Assembly: GCA_900169235.1 (NCBI GenBank)
Contig: FWCC01000101.1
Location: 1 to 50,026 of the forward strand
Source of the DNA: Zarea fungicola
Lineage: Eukaryota; Ascomycota; Sordariomycetes; Hypocreales; Cordycipitaceae
Direction of reading: 5' to 3'
DNA: 50,026 nucleotides
Made by a program: the position numbers and the translations under genes. Below, one piece after another: positions 1 to 10,459 of this stretch. The notes beneath the pieces are model-generated. The model saw only the letters and a program-made list of their open reading frames with translations. It had not been told where the DNA came from and did no database searches. The first letter of the stretch is position 1, and the number at the start of each line of letters is the position of its first letter.

Positions 1-1071
1 TATGACATCCAAAGGGATAGTGGCTCGCAGATCGTGGTGGGCCTTCGAGGCGTAGTTCGTTCTCCACGCAGGCTGGACGGCACTGCAAAGACTGCGAGAT
101 ACGGGTACGACACCAAAGTCGCTTGTGATACTACGAGTTAAAAAATAGGATCAAAGTTTATTGCATTGGCCAAGATTGGTGAGGAAAGCTGCAAACACCG
201 GGTGCAAAGGGAGCAGGCCACGGGAAGACGATGCAACCTGTATCGTGGTGAGAGGCTTGACTGGGCCATCAGCATGAACGCGCTGCTTTGACATTAGAAA
301 CGGCCAGCAGATGGGCATAGACGTATTGTAAAGCCCTAATTATAAAGTAAATATGTGTTTTATTCTCGATTAAGCCCCGCTTGCCAACCCCCACCGCCTA
401 AAAGGCAAAAATATAGTTCCAATCCCCGCTCTCACTGTCGTTTTCTCTTGACTTTCTTCGCCAGATTGCGAGCCTTGAGATATCACTGTGAGGTGTTATT
501 TTTTCTACCCCATCTATTGCTTCCTGGCCTTTCCCCTCTGTTCCTGTGTCTTTGGTCGGGAGTTTTATGGTTGTCTCCTCACTTCCCAAGCTTCTGACCA
601 GGTTTTTTTTTTTTTTGGTTTTTTGGCTGAAGATGAGTTCCTCCGTAACTCAGATGTCGTCGGGCCTAACTAGCCGCGCTACTCGCCGAAACTGACCGCC
701 GACCAACGCATGTGACTGCGCTGTCTTGTGAGTTCAACCCTTCTAGAAGCAGAGATGCGACGCTAACAACATAGCTTTGGTGACTTCGGCCCTCTTGTTG
801 CCGCCGCCAAAACCTTTGTGCCATCTAGCAAGGTCACTGCTAGATACAGATTAATAGCACACCGTAACCTGAACCCGTTCCAGGGCTTCGAGCTCAGCCT
901 TCCATTGCCGAAGGATCACCAAAGGGCAAGCCACGTCTCTGGTCACGGCATTCGGTATTCATGCAAGTGCACAGAAGAGTGGGCGTCGCATGAAACTAAA
1001 TCAATATCGTTAATCTAACCGCCTTCAAGTAAACTACCAAACAGTCAAACAGTCAAACAGTCAAACCAGAG
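1..1071. other. Left-edge intergenic sequence, no gene recognised
   Basis: I see no convincing coding sequence here. The short open frames carry no family motif and no plausible splice structure. The stretch holds a poly-T run near 602-616 and, just before the helicase relic, three copies of an 8-bp unit (aaacagtc) at 1039-1066. It may contain the lost 5' end or promoter of the helicase pseudogene that begins around 1072. Confidence 0.5.
1039..1066. repeat. 8-bp tandem repeat, unit aaacagtc
   Basis: Three perfect head-to-tail copies of aaacagtc plus a partial fourth lie directly upstream of the first recognisable helicase-like codons. It is a simple tandem repeat and no function is inferred. 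Confidence 0.8.
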
Positions 1072-3562
1072 GTGGCATCTACCTACACCATAAAAGTCCG
1101 GTTTCCGCGAGGCGTGGGACTACATTTCGACGCAGTTACGAGCTTGCAGGCTGCCGAGATGCTCGGATGTGCCGTCAAAGATAGGCCACATGTCGTCTTA
1201 CGTGCTCAACTCTGCGGCGAAAAGGCGTCCCTTTTGCTAACCCAGAAGACCCTGAGGTTGAAGGCTGGCTGAATTCTAACAAGCCAATTGCCGGAAATTA
1301 CTCATTGTCTGAGTTTCTGGCCCGGTGGTGCTTCACTTTCCTTCTGGCCCTGGATCTTGCAGTAGTGCAGAGGTATTATGGCGCTAATGTCTTGCCGCCA
1401 CCATTTGATTACCCATACCGCCAAGGGCCGGTGGAATCAATAGAAGCATTCAAGGATATGGATAAGCAGAGTCGAGGACACCAGTTCACTCCGTCGTTTC
1501 AGCAAGTCTCCAAACTTTTATAAATTCATGGCATTTCTGATCTTGATTAGATTCAAGGACGTGTATGAGCTCGTGACAGTTGTAAATCAGGCCACAATGC
1601 AAGAAATTCTGTGGATACATGACGCGGCCACGCAAGTAAGTCTGAGCTGTTCACCATGCGACAATGCGGACATACACACTAACATAATGCAGATTGCTTC
1701 TATCAAGCACCCGGTGTATTTTGCGATGCTTAGCGATACAACTGGCCTTCGCAACACTCACATGTTTTACATCGTGATGCCCATGGGAAAATATGTTCTG
1801 GCACCATTCCAGGAAGCCTGGCGACTTCGTACAAGAAAGACGCAGTTCAAGTTGAGGCTTTTCACCCTTGAAGAGGACCTAACTCCAGCTGCAGAGTGGT
1901 AAGCTCCTTTTTAATATACTCAGTAGTCCCATCATACATCTAAAATTGGAATAGGGAGTGCAAGCTAGTTCATTGGCCCAGGATATCGACAACTTTGAGC
2001 TATGGCACCCGATAGGGCAACATGACCTTGTGCTCCTCGTCAAACGTCCAGCCAAAAATAGCCAAAATGAGGTTGATTATTTCATCAAGCGTTTTCGCCG
2101 CCGCGTTGATGCCGACCGCGCATTCCGTAATGGGAAAGATCAGTAGAATTGCGCTTCTCTGATATGGGATGCTGGAGAACGTGACGCCCGTTGGATGGTC
2201 AAGGCAATGAACAAATTACTCCCCACAGCAATTCCAACAAACCTGGGAGTACTCGGCCTTGGCTACACGATTAATAATGGAAGTGTTTCTTTTTCAGGTG
2301 GGCAAGATACGCAGTTGCTCAATGCGATCGGTTGTCAGGCCCTCCATCGATACTTGACCTGGGCAAGGGCTTCCATCCCTGGATGACAGACTGTGAGGCG
2401 AATAGGCTCGGAAACAGTGTCTGCCATCCATTAACCATACTCGCGCCTCGGCAGCTTCCAGTGGTTAACTTCTTGGATATTGGCGATAATCTTCTTGCAA
2501 GTGAAATTGTCAATGAAATGCCCCCTCAGGATAGAGAGCGTTTCCGCAACTATCTGAGCAAGCGCCATCTCGCTTTTGGTCTTGCAACTGGTGTAAGTAG
2601 ATGCAACCCAACTATTAGTCCCAGAGAAGGAGATTACTAACAAGTCAAAAAGGGACCCAAAATTGGCAAGACAAAATGCATCGCCTCCGTCGCTCTGGCA
2701 ATGCAACAGAAGTTTGGCAACATACTCTGCTGTGTCGAGGGATGATTCCACAGACAAACTCGCGCAGACGATTGATACTGCCTCCCGTGCTGTCACAGAG
2801 AGATGCAAGAACCGACAGATTCCGACCTGCTAGAGACAGTGTCGACATCTGCTGGTAATTCGCGCATACGCGACAGCCAACGATGAGATTCCTGCCTTCA
2901 AATTCCTGCTTCGACACCGGAGCCACGGTGACACTGCCGCAGAGGCTGGGCGATCATCGACCATACGTTGGAAGCTGCCGCTGTCTTTGACCTACTGGGC
3001 ACTGTCCGTGCTTGGGTCGCCTGCTGTAGACGCGCTGCATGTCGACGCCAGCGAACATCTTTGGACGCTCCACTCCCAGATCGATGACAATCCCGGATGG
3101 AAGGTGCTCCGCGAAGTTGCAAATGGTATCATCAGCTATGCTAGTGCGGTGTCTCAGCGCAATGGTATCAACAAAGATATGGGGGACCTGCTGCGGGCGG
3201 TCTTTGACGGTGCAGATGTGCTCTGCGCGACACCAGCTGGAATCGAGCACGACAAGCTATACAGGAAGTGGCGTGACCACTCTGCAAGAGGAGTTGCCAT
3301 TGATGAAGCTCACAACATGCATCAACCTGGCTTCTTCTCGCTATGGGGCAATTGCTTGCTGCCATGCTTCCTTTGCGGCGACATGAATGGGCTCCCACTG
3401 GAGGTCTTGGCGATGCATGCGACTTGGGAACGTGTGGAGGGTAGGCCAGATGCAAATCCTGGCGCTTCTACGTATGTGAGCCGCTTTGCACACTTCAGAA
3501 AGATCTCGCCGCTACTGTTCTTTATGGCCATGGGAATGCCCGTCTATCGACTCGAATGGTAG
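1072..3562 (+). pseudogene. Decayed UPF1-like (DNA2/NAM7-type) superfamily 1 helicase, 3'-truncated
   Basis: Stretches from different frames line up in order as the N-terminal half of a fungal UPF1-like ATPase: a region with WLNSNKPIAGNYSL, one with DLVLLVKRP, a P-loop GPKIGKTK near 2653, then the DExx-box VAIDEAHNMH (about 3295) followed by FSLWGNCLLPCFLCGD. Plausible introns remain, such as GTAAGT at 1636 to CAG at 1692 and GTAAGT at 2594 to AAG at 2650. Other frame changes fit no intron: near 1235, near 1980 and near 2720. A TAG at 2144-2146 stands where the frame resumes at once with ASLIWDAGERDARW. The frame ends at 3562 just after PVYRL, before the motifs III-VI expected of an SF1 helicase. 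No ATG start is clear. I infer a dead, truncated copy. The family assignment rests on remembered motifs and was not searched. Confidence 0.72.
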
Positions 3563-4609
3563 CTCAATAGGCGAGACCAGTTTGTCACTGTGTGTACAGA
3601 ATCGCAGTTCGCTAGGCGAAACCAATTTGTCTCATTTGTCTCGGTTTGGATAGAAGAGTCGAATAGAAACCAGGTTTTTTTGAAAGAAAATAATAATTTT
3701 TTTGCTTTCTGTTATCTCTCCTAGTCCTTTGACTTCTATTTGCTTATACTTTGATATGCTTCTACACACTGTAAGCCCTGCAGCCGACTCAGGACAGAAC
3801 GAAAATGAGGAGCATTTATGAACGATTTAGATTTGACAATACTTCTTCCTGATACCAGTAATCAGTCGTTAAATGTCCGTATCGCCTCAATGTCTTCACC
3901 TGGTACAAAAAACCAAGTATTAAAGAGTACATGGATACAAATACATCGCGATAAATTGGTGTCTTGCGTGAAAGTGGTTTTGGCTCTCAGACCAGCCACA
4001 GTTCCAAATATCAGGCTGTGGTAATTTACCTGCGTTTCCCATTATTCACACTGCGCAGGCAGGAGTTCATCTTGCTTGAACAGCAAAAAGTGAGGCGCGG
4101 ATGACTCCCGCACCTCAGCAGCAGCCTTGGGGTTCGATTGATCTTGCCAGATATATTATAGTATTGATTAATAAGAAGAGCAGAGATGAAGGGGAAAGGA
4201 TTGGTTGCAAGAAGGCAGCTCGAAGCCGCCTGTTCTCATAGCAGAGTTAGATATCAAAGTATAAATAGATATCGAAGCTAAAAAATAGAAGAGGAGGAGG
4301 CCACAGACACCTAATTTATCTAAAAAGAATAACAGGCCATTTTTTTGGCAAAAAGATTAGCACTGGTAACAATTCGAACTTCACACCTTCTGCAAGGAGA
4401 AATGGCAAAAAGAGTTACCGCCTGGCCATAGGCACAGGCACCCTGTAGGCACACCACACCACCACTCGCTTCCACAGCCTCGTCCGTGGTTGACATAAAA
4501 GCGTTTATATATCTATCCCATCGATCTAGAGGTGGAGCACAGGAACTTTTTATACCCAGCGGCAGCCGAGTGGCCCATGAGAAGGGCCGCTGGATGTTAA
4601 ATTGAGCCT
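3563..4609. other. Intergenic, AT-rich, with a diverged direct repeat
   Basis: Nothing recognisable encodes protein; the 68-codon frame at 3818-4024 matches no family I know. An imperfect 19-bp direct repeat (3568-3586 and 3613-3631) starts right after the helicase truncation, its copies differing by two G/A changes. A tRNA-like relic lies near 4350-4428 and is listed separately. Confidence 0.5.
4350..4428 (-). other. Possible tRNA-like RNA polymerase III relic
   Basis: On the minus strand an A-box-like string TGGCCAGGCGG (4428-4418) is followed about 38 nt later by a B-box-like AGTTCGAATT (4380-4371) and then by a T5 run (4354-4350) that could end polymerase III transcription. I could not fold the intervening sequence into a proper acceptor stem or anticodon arm, so this is not a functional tRNA. 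It could be a tRNA pseudogene, a SINE head, or chance. Confidence 0.25.
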
Positions 4610-6759
4610 CTACGGCCGAAACCATTCAAACGTATCCAAAAGATCTGAATTAAACAGGTCCGTCGCATCAACAGGAAAGTCGGTTTGCCAGCCCTCCACA
4701 GAAAACTCGAGGCCTGTCGTCTCGGCAGGCGGATCCAGAATACGATCAAGAACCTGCTCTAAAATTCCCTTGATCGTGACACTGACCCCGTAGTTTGGCG
4801 CGTCCGGGGGCACAGAATTGAGACACCCGACGAGCATGCTCAAAGCCTGAATCATAGCCGATTTCTTGATACCAGAGGCACCAGAGGACGCGGCCGCCGG
4901 TCGAAGGAGTTCCATGCAGATGACGCCGCCCGCTGGTGCGCCATAAGCCATGATCATCCAATCAATATCGCACATGATGCCAGTTGTCAGTTGCCGGTTC
5001 GTAAAGGGAAGCAACGACAACTCAATAAGTTCGAGACTGATCCTTACGAGTTCCGCTGTGACGCCCTCGTTGAGCTTGGAGAGAAGCCGCTCAATGAAGA
5101 AGACATTGTGTAGATGCTCCAGCGTTACGTGCAGCCTCGTGTATACCTGGATGTGGTTAAGGTTTGGGTTTTGCAGGTCGGTGGCCGTATATTTGATGAT
5201 TGACGGAAATCCATCATACATTTTCTTGGCCTGCTGTTTGAGTTCCAGTAGAGGATCTTCGCACTCGATCAAAGTGTTCCGCAGGGCAACCTCCAGGATT
5301 GAGTCGCGGATGTATGAAATAAGCACTCTAGCGCGAATCGGAGAGACCGGAAGAATCTTGTTACCCAGGCTCCAACCTTCGCTATCGAGCTCACTGAATA
5401 CAGTGCCTCGGATAGGGGCCACTTGAAGCAGTTCCTCATCACTAATGTCCAGCGGCACTGCCTGTGAGATGAACCGTCTGCCAAGAAGCGGTGGGCGGCC
5501 AGTGAAAATGGCAATGAGCTTGTCAATATTAAAGACGCCAGCAAAAAGACGCCGTCTGATTTGAACCGATATCGAGTAGTCCCTGACTGGCGCGTTTGAA
5601 GTATGCAGACCCAAGTAGGTGGTCAACGCGACCAGGTCTCCATGGAGCCTAAAATGACGAATGTCTAGGAAGAAAAAATGTGTCAGATTGTATCAATCAA
5701 CAGAACATAAATTTAGCAAAGTTGCTGCAACATACCGCCATCTCCCCCGATATTCGACTGTAGCAAGCTGCGCTTGAACAACAGGAACGCAAGTAGAGTG
5801 TTTCCATTGCCAATATGCCAGCAGAGATTGGCGCAATCGGCCACTGCTTCTCTGAAAAAGTCAAGCGCCGTCCTTCTGTCCATGTCCTTAACCGCAGCAC
5901 AGCTGTCCCTGAACGTCTCTCGCGGTAAGCTGAGTAACCCAGAGCCCCAGTAGGCAAACAGGATGCCAATGCTCTCCCAGCGCATGTTGGCGCCGGAGAA
6001 TTCTCTGAACCATTCGTTGGGGTCCGTATGGTCTTCCCTGAGAGTCTTTGTAGTATTGAGACACACCTGCTTGGCCATTTCGGTCAAGGACTTGTCACTT
6101 CTGTCTCCTTCCAAGATATGACCAAAGGTGTCCCATAGTGAGTCCAGAAGCCACTTTGCTGCGAGTCGACACCAAGCGTCGTGGATATTTTGAAAACTCT
6201 CAAAGATGTAGTAGCTCGAGGCACGGTCAGGAATGCTACGAAGAGCGTGGACGGCTGCTGCCGGAGGGGGAAAGTCCTGCGCAGACAGAGACGGCTCATT
6301 CCTTGGGGGCAACGTGCAGACGGGGCTTTCGACGCCGCGCATGGAAATGAGGCGGCGCTGTGCTTCTTCGAGATCGGTAGAAAAGCTCGTTGCGCCCATG
6401 TATCCCATGGTTTCATACCTGAGACTCTCGGTCGGGCGAATATCAATAGAGTGGTGGTCCTGCCGGACGGGTCTGGGGCTGGCGACCCGGGCCGCAGCGG
6501 CTCGGTCTGGCGACAGTGGATTGCTGGATGTGAGCTCCCTGCTGTGACGGCGCGTCGGCGAAGGGGGGGCTCCCTTGGTGACTAGATAGACGCATCTATG
6601 CTCAATGTGCCCCCGCTGGCATCGCGAGCAGACTGGCAGCTGGTGGTCGCAGCCGACCTTGCGATTGCGGCATGGTTCGCACGCCTGTGGCCGGCCATTC
6701 CGCCGGCGGGGTACTGACGATGCATGCGGAGATCGTGTATGTGAGCGCGGTGATATCAT
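4610..6759 (-). CDS. Zn(II)2Cys6 fungal-type transcription factor
   Basis: Exons are complement(5736..6759) and complement(4610..5664). The 71-nt intron has donor GTATGT and acceptor CCTAG, and the joined frame gives 692 residues. A Zn2Cys6 binuclear cluster lies near the N-terminus with cysteines at about 27, 30, 37, 44, 47 and 56 (CEPCRNRKVGC...CSRC...C), preceded by basic residues, as in Gal4-class DNA-binding domains. The splice joins GGDG to DIRHFRLHGDL, the central region typical of the fungal-specific regulatory domain. I chose the ATG at 6759 because the frame upstream to 6840 contains no ATG, only a TTG. The gene stands alone beside the helicase relic, with no metabolic cluster around it, so its targets cannot be guessed. 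It is probably a nuclear regulator; the family call is secure and the specific role unknown. Confidence 0.9.
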
Positions 6760-8646
6760 GCTTGCAAAATGGGGCGCCTCTGCGCGATGGACGATGCTGC
6801 GGCTTAGCAGGGCGACAGAGCTGCGACTTTGATTTCTCAACCCCGGCGTCCAAACTAGCTTTGATGATGGACATTAGTGAGTGACTTGAGCGGGTGGCGA
6901 CTGGGCGCTACTCGCCACAGTTGACACTGGGCCTGGAATAAGTTTTTCATACGAATGTACATTTCATCCCTCCTTACATAGTAATGGAACAAATAGTCTG
7001 CGCAGGAATGAAATATAATTTGAAATTCCATCTCCGTTCTTACTCTTCTCATTATAGCAATTCATTTGCTGTCATCAAATTTCTCATACTGGATTTTACG
7101 CCAATGGAAGTACAAGTAGGTAGAGACTTCGGTGCCCATGACTATTAGGTGCCCAAGCTAGGTACAGGTAGTAAGAGCCTACCTAGTCAGGGAAGTGTCC
7201 GACGTGTGCAATTCTCGCACGGCTGCTCTACGTGCGCACTAAATACAATTTGAACTTCCCAAAACAAAGAACTACATCTAACTCAAGGCATACTCGGACC
7301 CCGCAGAACTAGACATAAGAAATTCAGGCTCATCGAAGCACGTGCATGTGTTTCCATGCGTTCTTTGACAAACGCCTCCACCCACGAAGTGCACTGCCTC
7401 CGCTAATGGTGAGGCGCAGTGCGACCCAAACACCCTTCATACATCTAGTTCGATGACAGATCACAGGAGGTTAATTTTGAGTCTCTGCCGTATTTCCGGG
7501 CGGGCGCTGATATGCCCGGCGAGGCTTCCACCAAGGCTGTCATCATTCATCTTCTCTGGCTGGACGCAGAGCAGATGTCATTGACTAGTTTGTTTCGTGG
7601 CGTCTTGGCAGAATATATCATTATCAGTTTAACCGTGGCATTAAAATCTGACGCATCTCGATATTGGGTAATCATCGCCATGATGTCTTGGCCAAACCGC
7701 CCTTGGCAGGGTCGCATTCTGGGCGTCTGGTCTGGTGGCAATCTACTCTGGGCATCAGGCTAGCGAGGCTGAAGCCTGCTGTTATTAAAACTCTGGCTGA
7801 AATTGGGCTATGAGGTCTCGGTGGCTTCGGAATGGTCGTATAGTTACCACGCAAGATGTGCTGGCTCCGTCTCAAACAGCCGCTGTCCCTGACGAGGACA
7901 ACTATTACTCTTTTCGTACATGGCTGTGATTGTATCGCAGTGATCAAGGTGGGAGTGGCGTAGAATAGATGCTGGTGATTGAAAGCATGGTAAAGAGTTG
8001 TACATTTATAGTACCGGCAAGGCTTTCATTGTTTATTAGCTCTCTTCCATTGGGCGGAGCTGCTAGTTGTTACAATCTGTCACCAGCCTGTCCATTCTGG
8101 GGACGCCCGAATTTGAGTTGCCAGAGTTTGAAAAGCAACGGACCAGCAACAGCAGTAGTAAAAGAAGTTATGCGCAAGGAAGGCTGGAAGGATATATCGT
8201 TTATGGAACTACTTTGCTTTGAGCGTGAAGGGGAGAAGGAAGGATGGATCTCATTGGCTGAAAATGGCACCTACCTTGCCTGTCGTCGAGGTTAAAAAGT
8301 ATTCCATACTAACGGAGCACATGTAGTTAAATTTCAGCACCCATTCTAATTTGTACAGCCACCTTGCCTTTGCGCCACTTGGTCATGACAACACCTGCCC
8401 TAGAAATGTACTCTGTTGATATATTCTCTGGCTTGCTGTGCCGGTTTATAACTTGAATACTCATATGTACAATTCTCGGACAGCAGACTTTAAACGCCAG
8501 CGTAACACGGCGAGAAACTGCAGCGGATGGAATACAGCACGTCCAGGTACCTTGCTGTTAGCACCAGCACTACCTGCAGCACAAGCCACTAGCCGGCTCA
8601 GCCGTCGCCCGAGCTGCGCCTGTGATTTGAATTGAATTGGAATTAC

Positions 8647-8663
8647 CTACCTTGATTAGGTAG
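8647..8663. repeat. Short inverted repeat (CTACCT-5 nt-AGGTAG)
   Basis: Six-base arms CTACCT (8647-8652) and AGGTAG (8658-8663) are perfectly complementary around a 5-nt spacer. The same word family builds a longer palindrome at 45484-45506. It may be a dyad binding site or a background fungal intergenic motif. Confidence 0.5.
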
Positions 8664-8936
8664 TGGTTTCCTTGCAAGGGTCCGGCCATCACCCACTGGA
8701 TAGCTGCTCCAGCCGTGTCAGTGGCGGTGGAGGCAGGGCTGTGCGCAAATAAGCTCATCCATGGCACCTGCCCATTAAAGTCTCTTTTGTTGGCGACAGG
8801 CATGAAGTCATGCCGCTCCTGCATCCTGGAACCCACCCTTGTCTAGGAGATTTTTAGTGCCTGCTTAGCGGACCCCAGGCTGTCTTCTGGGCTCCTTTCA
8901 CCTCAGCTCCATTCCTTCCACTTGTCAGAGAGCCCT

Positions 8937-8944
8937 TATATAAT
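8937..8944 (+). promoter_or_regulatory. Putative TATA box of the Gly/Ser-rich protein gene
   Basis: TATATAAT lies 226 bp before the ATG at 9170 and is followed by a C/T-rich, then A-rich leader. Position and sequence fit a fungal core promoter; no other TATA-like word as good lies closer to the start. Confidence 0.45.
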
Positions 8945-9169
8945 TTCGCGACACCCCATCCGTTCCGGTTTGCCTCTTGGCTCGTCCACACCACACTCAA
9001 ACCAACAAAGGAAGATTTTTCTTTTTCTCTTGGTCTCATCTCCATCATAATTACAGGCGTATTTTGTCGAATTTGCTCCTGTCAACTTGGCCCATACGAA
9101 AAAAAACCGCGCTTCACTCGATTTGCAGACAGCCTTCAAAGTCTTGGGTACAACCCTTACCTCGTCGAC

Positions 9170-10459
9170 ATGCGGCCCGAACTTGCAGTTATTGCCCTGT
9201 CACTCTTGACGAGTGCCTCGGCTGCGGCTATTGGCGAACCGCTCAATATTGCACGCACAGATGTTGAAGAGCACGATCTCTTCAAACGCAAGGGCGGCGG
9301 CGGCGGCGGCGGCCGTGGAGGTGGCAGCTCTAGCGGTGGTTCGTCAGGCGGTTCTTCTGGCTCCTCAGGTTCGTCGCGCTCGTCTGGTTCGTCCGGCTCC
9401 TCTGGTAGCCGTGGCGGTTCCGGATCTTCTCGTTCATCAGGTTCATTTGGCTCATCCCGAACATCAGGTTCATCAGGCTCCTCAGGTTCATCAGGTTCAT
9501 CAGGCTCCTCAGGTTCATCAGGTTCATCAGGCTCATCAGGTTCGTCGCGCTCGTCTGGTTCGTTCGGCTCCTCTAGTAGCCGTGGCGGTTCCGGATCTTC
9601 TCGTTCATCAGGTTCATTTGGCTCATCCCGAACATCAGGTTCATCAGGCTCCTCAGGCTCATCAGGTTCATCAGGCTCATCAGGTTCGTCGCGCTCGTCT
9701 GGTTCGTCCGGCTCCTCTAGTAGCCGGAGCAGTTCCGAATCCTCTCGCTCATCAGGCTCAGTTGGCTTACCACATTCATCAGGTTCATCGGGCTCCTCTT
9801 CTCCAAAGGGTGGCTCCGGTTCTGGCTCTTCTTCCTCTGGGAATCGCGGTTCGCCATCCAATGCTGGCACAGGCGTCAACAGTGGCGGTACTACAACTAC
9901 GGGCTCCGGGCCCCAACCTAGATTCGGTGGTGGCCAGTACTATAGTGGAGGCGCTCGCGCCCCGTACAGATCCGGTTCAAGAAGCACCAGCGGAATAGTT
10001 CCTGGTCTCCTGATCGGTTCAGCTCTTGCATTCTGGCCTGGTCTCTGGCTCGCCAACGCTTACATGTACAACTACAACCACCCGTATCACTTCCGCAACA
10101 CGTCCAACAACAACGCGAATGAATCACTTCCCGTCATCTGTGGTTGTGCTCAGTACGCCGAATGTGGCTGTGATGAGTCTGATAACACCACAGCCACTCT
10201 CGACGAGCTTGTCGGTAACGGAAGCTATGCCGGCCTCAACAAGAGTGTGGTCACCGTTGGAACCAAGGACGGCCAGAAGGTCCTTCTCGTCAACGGCACC
10301 CTCCCCAACGGCACAACTGCCAAGGGTACAGAGGACAAGGACGGTGATGGGAATTCGACCACTTCTTCCGAATCTTCTGCCGCCGTCAAGGTGGTACTCG
10401 AAACGATGGGCTTCTGGCCTGTTGTCGCTACGGTTATGGCTATTGTCTTGACGGCCTAG
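9170..10459 (+). CDS. Secreted Gly/Ser-repeat protein, probably GPI-anchored
   Basis: An intronless 429-residue protein. Residues 1-20 form a signal peptide (MRPELAVIALSLLTSASAAA), followed by a KR pair at 39-40 that fits Kex2 cleavage. Residues about 41-225 are almost entirely Ser, Gly and Arg in SSG/SGS repeats with internal segmental duplications. A conserved-looking block follows: a hydrophobic stretch VPGLLIGSALAFWPGLWL, a Cys-rich motif CGCAQYAECGCDE, and several N-glycosylation sequons (NTS, NES, NDT-like, NGT). The C-terminus ends in a hydrophobic tail after a Ser-rich stretch, as in GPI-anchored wall proteins. The Cys-rich block resembles a fungal domain of unknown function (possibly DUF7732, from memory). 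A cell-surface or wall location is inferred; the molecular role is unknown. The first ATG follows a typical leader. Confidence 0.82.
   Translation: MRPELAVIALSLLTSASAAAIGEPLNIARTDVEEHDLFKRKGGGGGGGRGGGSSSGGSSGGSSGSSGSSRSSGSSGSSGSRGGSGSSRSSGSFGSSRTSGSSGSSGSSGSSGSSGSSGSSGSSGSSRSSGSFGSSSSRGGSGSSRSSGSFGSSRTSGSSGSSGSSGSSGSSGSSRSSGSSGSSSSRSSSESSRSSGSVGLPHSSGSSGSSSPKGGSGSGSSSSGNRGSPSNAGTGVNSGGTTTTGSGPQPRFGGGQYYSGGARAPYRSGSRSTSGIVPGLLIGSALAFWPGLWLANAYMYNYNHPYHFRNTSNNNANESLPVICGCAQYAECGCDESDNTTATLDELVGNGSYAGLNKSVVTVGTKDGQKVLLVNGTLPNGTTAKGTEDKDGDGNSTTSSESSAAVKVVLETMGFWPVVATVMAIVLTA
9371..9786 (+). repeat. In-frame segmental duplications within the Ser/Gly repeat
   Basis: A block starting tcgtcgcgctcgtctggttc recurs at 9371, 9542 and 9686. 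The offsets, 171 and 144 bp, are both multiples of three. The first two copies are nearly identical over about 120 bp (RSSGSSGSSGSRGGSGSSRS-like coding); the third diverges after about 45 bp. Short tcaggttca/tcaggctcc units fill the gaps. The array should be length-variable between strains. Confidence 0.85.

Larger units (their letters stand above)
6760..9169. other. 2.4-kb intergenic region between divergent genes
   Basis: No coding sequence is supported; the small frames near 7512-8295 show neither family motifs nor splice context. The stretch must hold the promoters of the zinc-cluster gene (leftward) and the Gly/Ser-rich secreted protein (rightward). Around 7140-7190 there are several CTAGGTA/CCTACCTAG-type words, and a short inverted repeat lies at 8647-8663. 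Confidence 0.5.

Noticed and set aside
6760..6840. 27-residue N-terminal extension of the zinc-cluster factor
   Set aside because: The upstream frame begins with TTG and has no ATG; the ATG at 6759 places the cluster 26 residues from the start, as is usual.
9157..9879. Minus-strand 240-codon frame rich in Asp, Glu and Pro (DEPDEPDEP repeats)
   Set aside because: It is the antisense reading of the Ser/Gly repeat of the secreted protein. The sense frame has a signal peptide, Cys-rich domain and GPI-like tail; the antisense has none.
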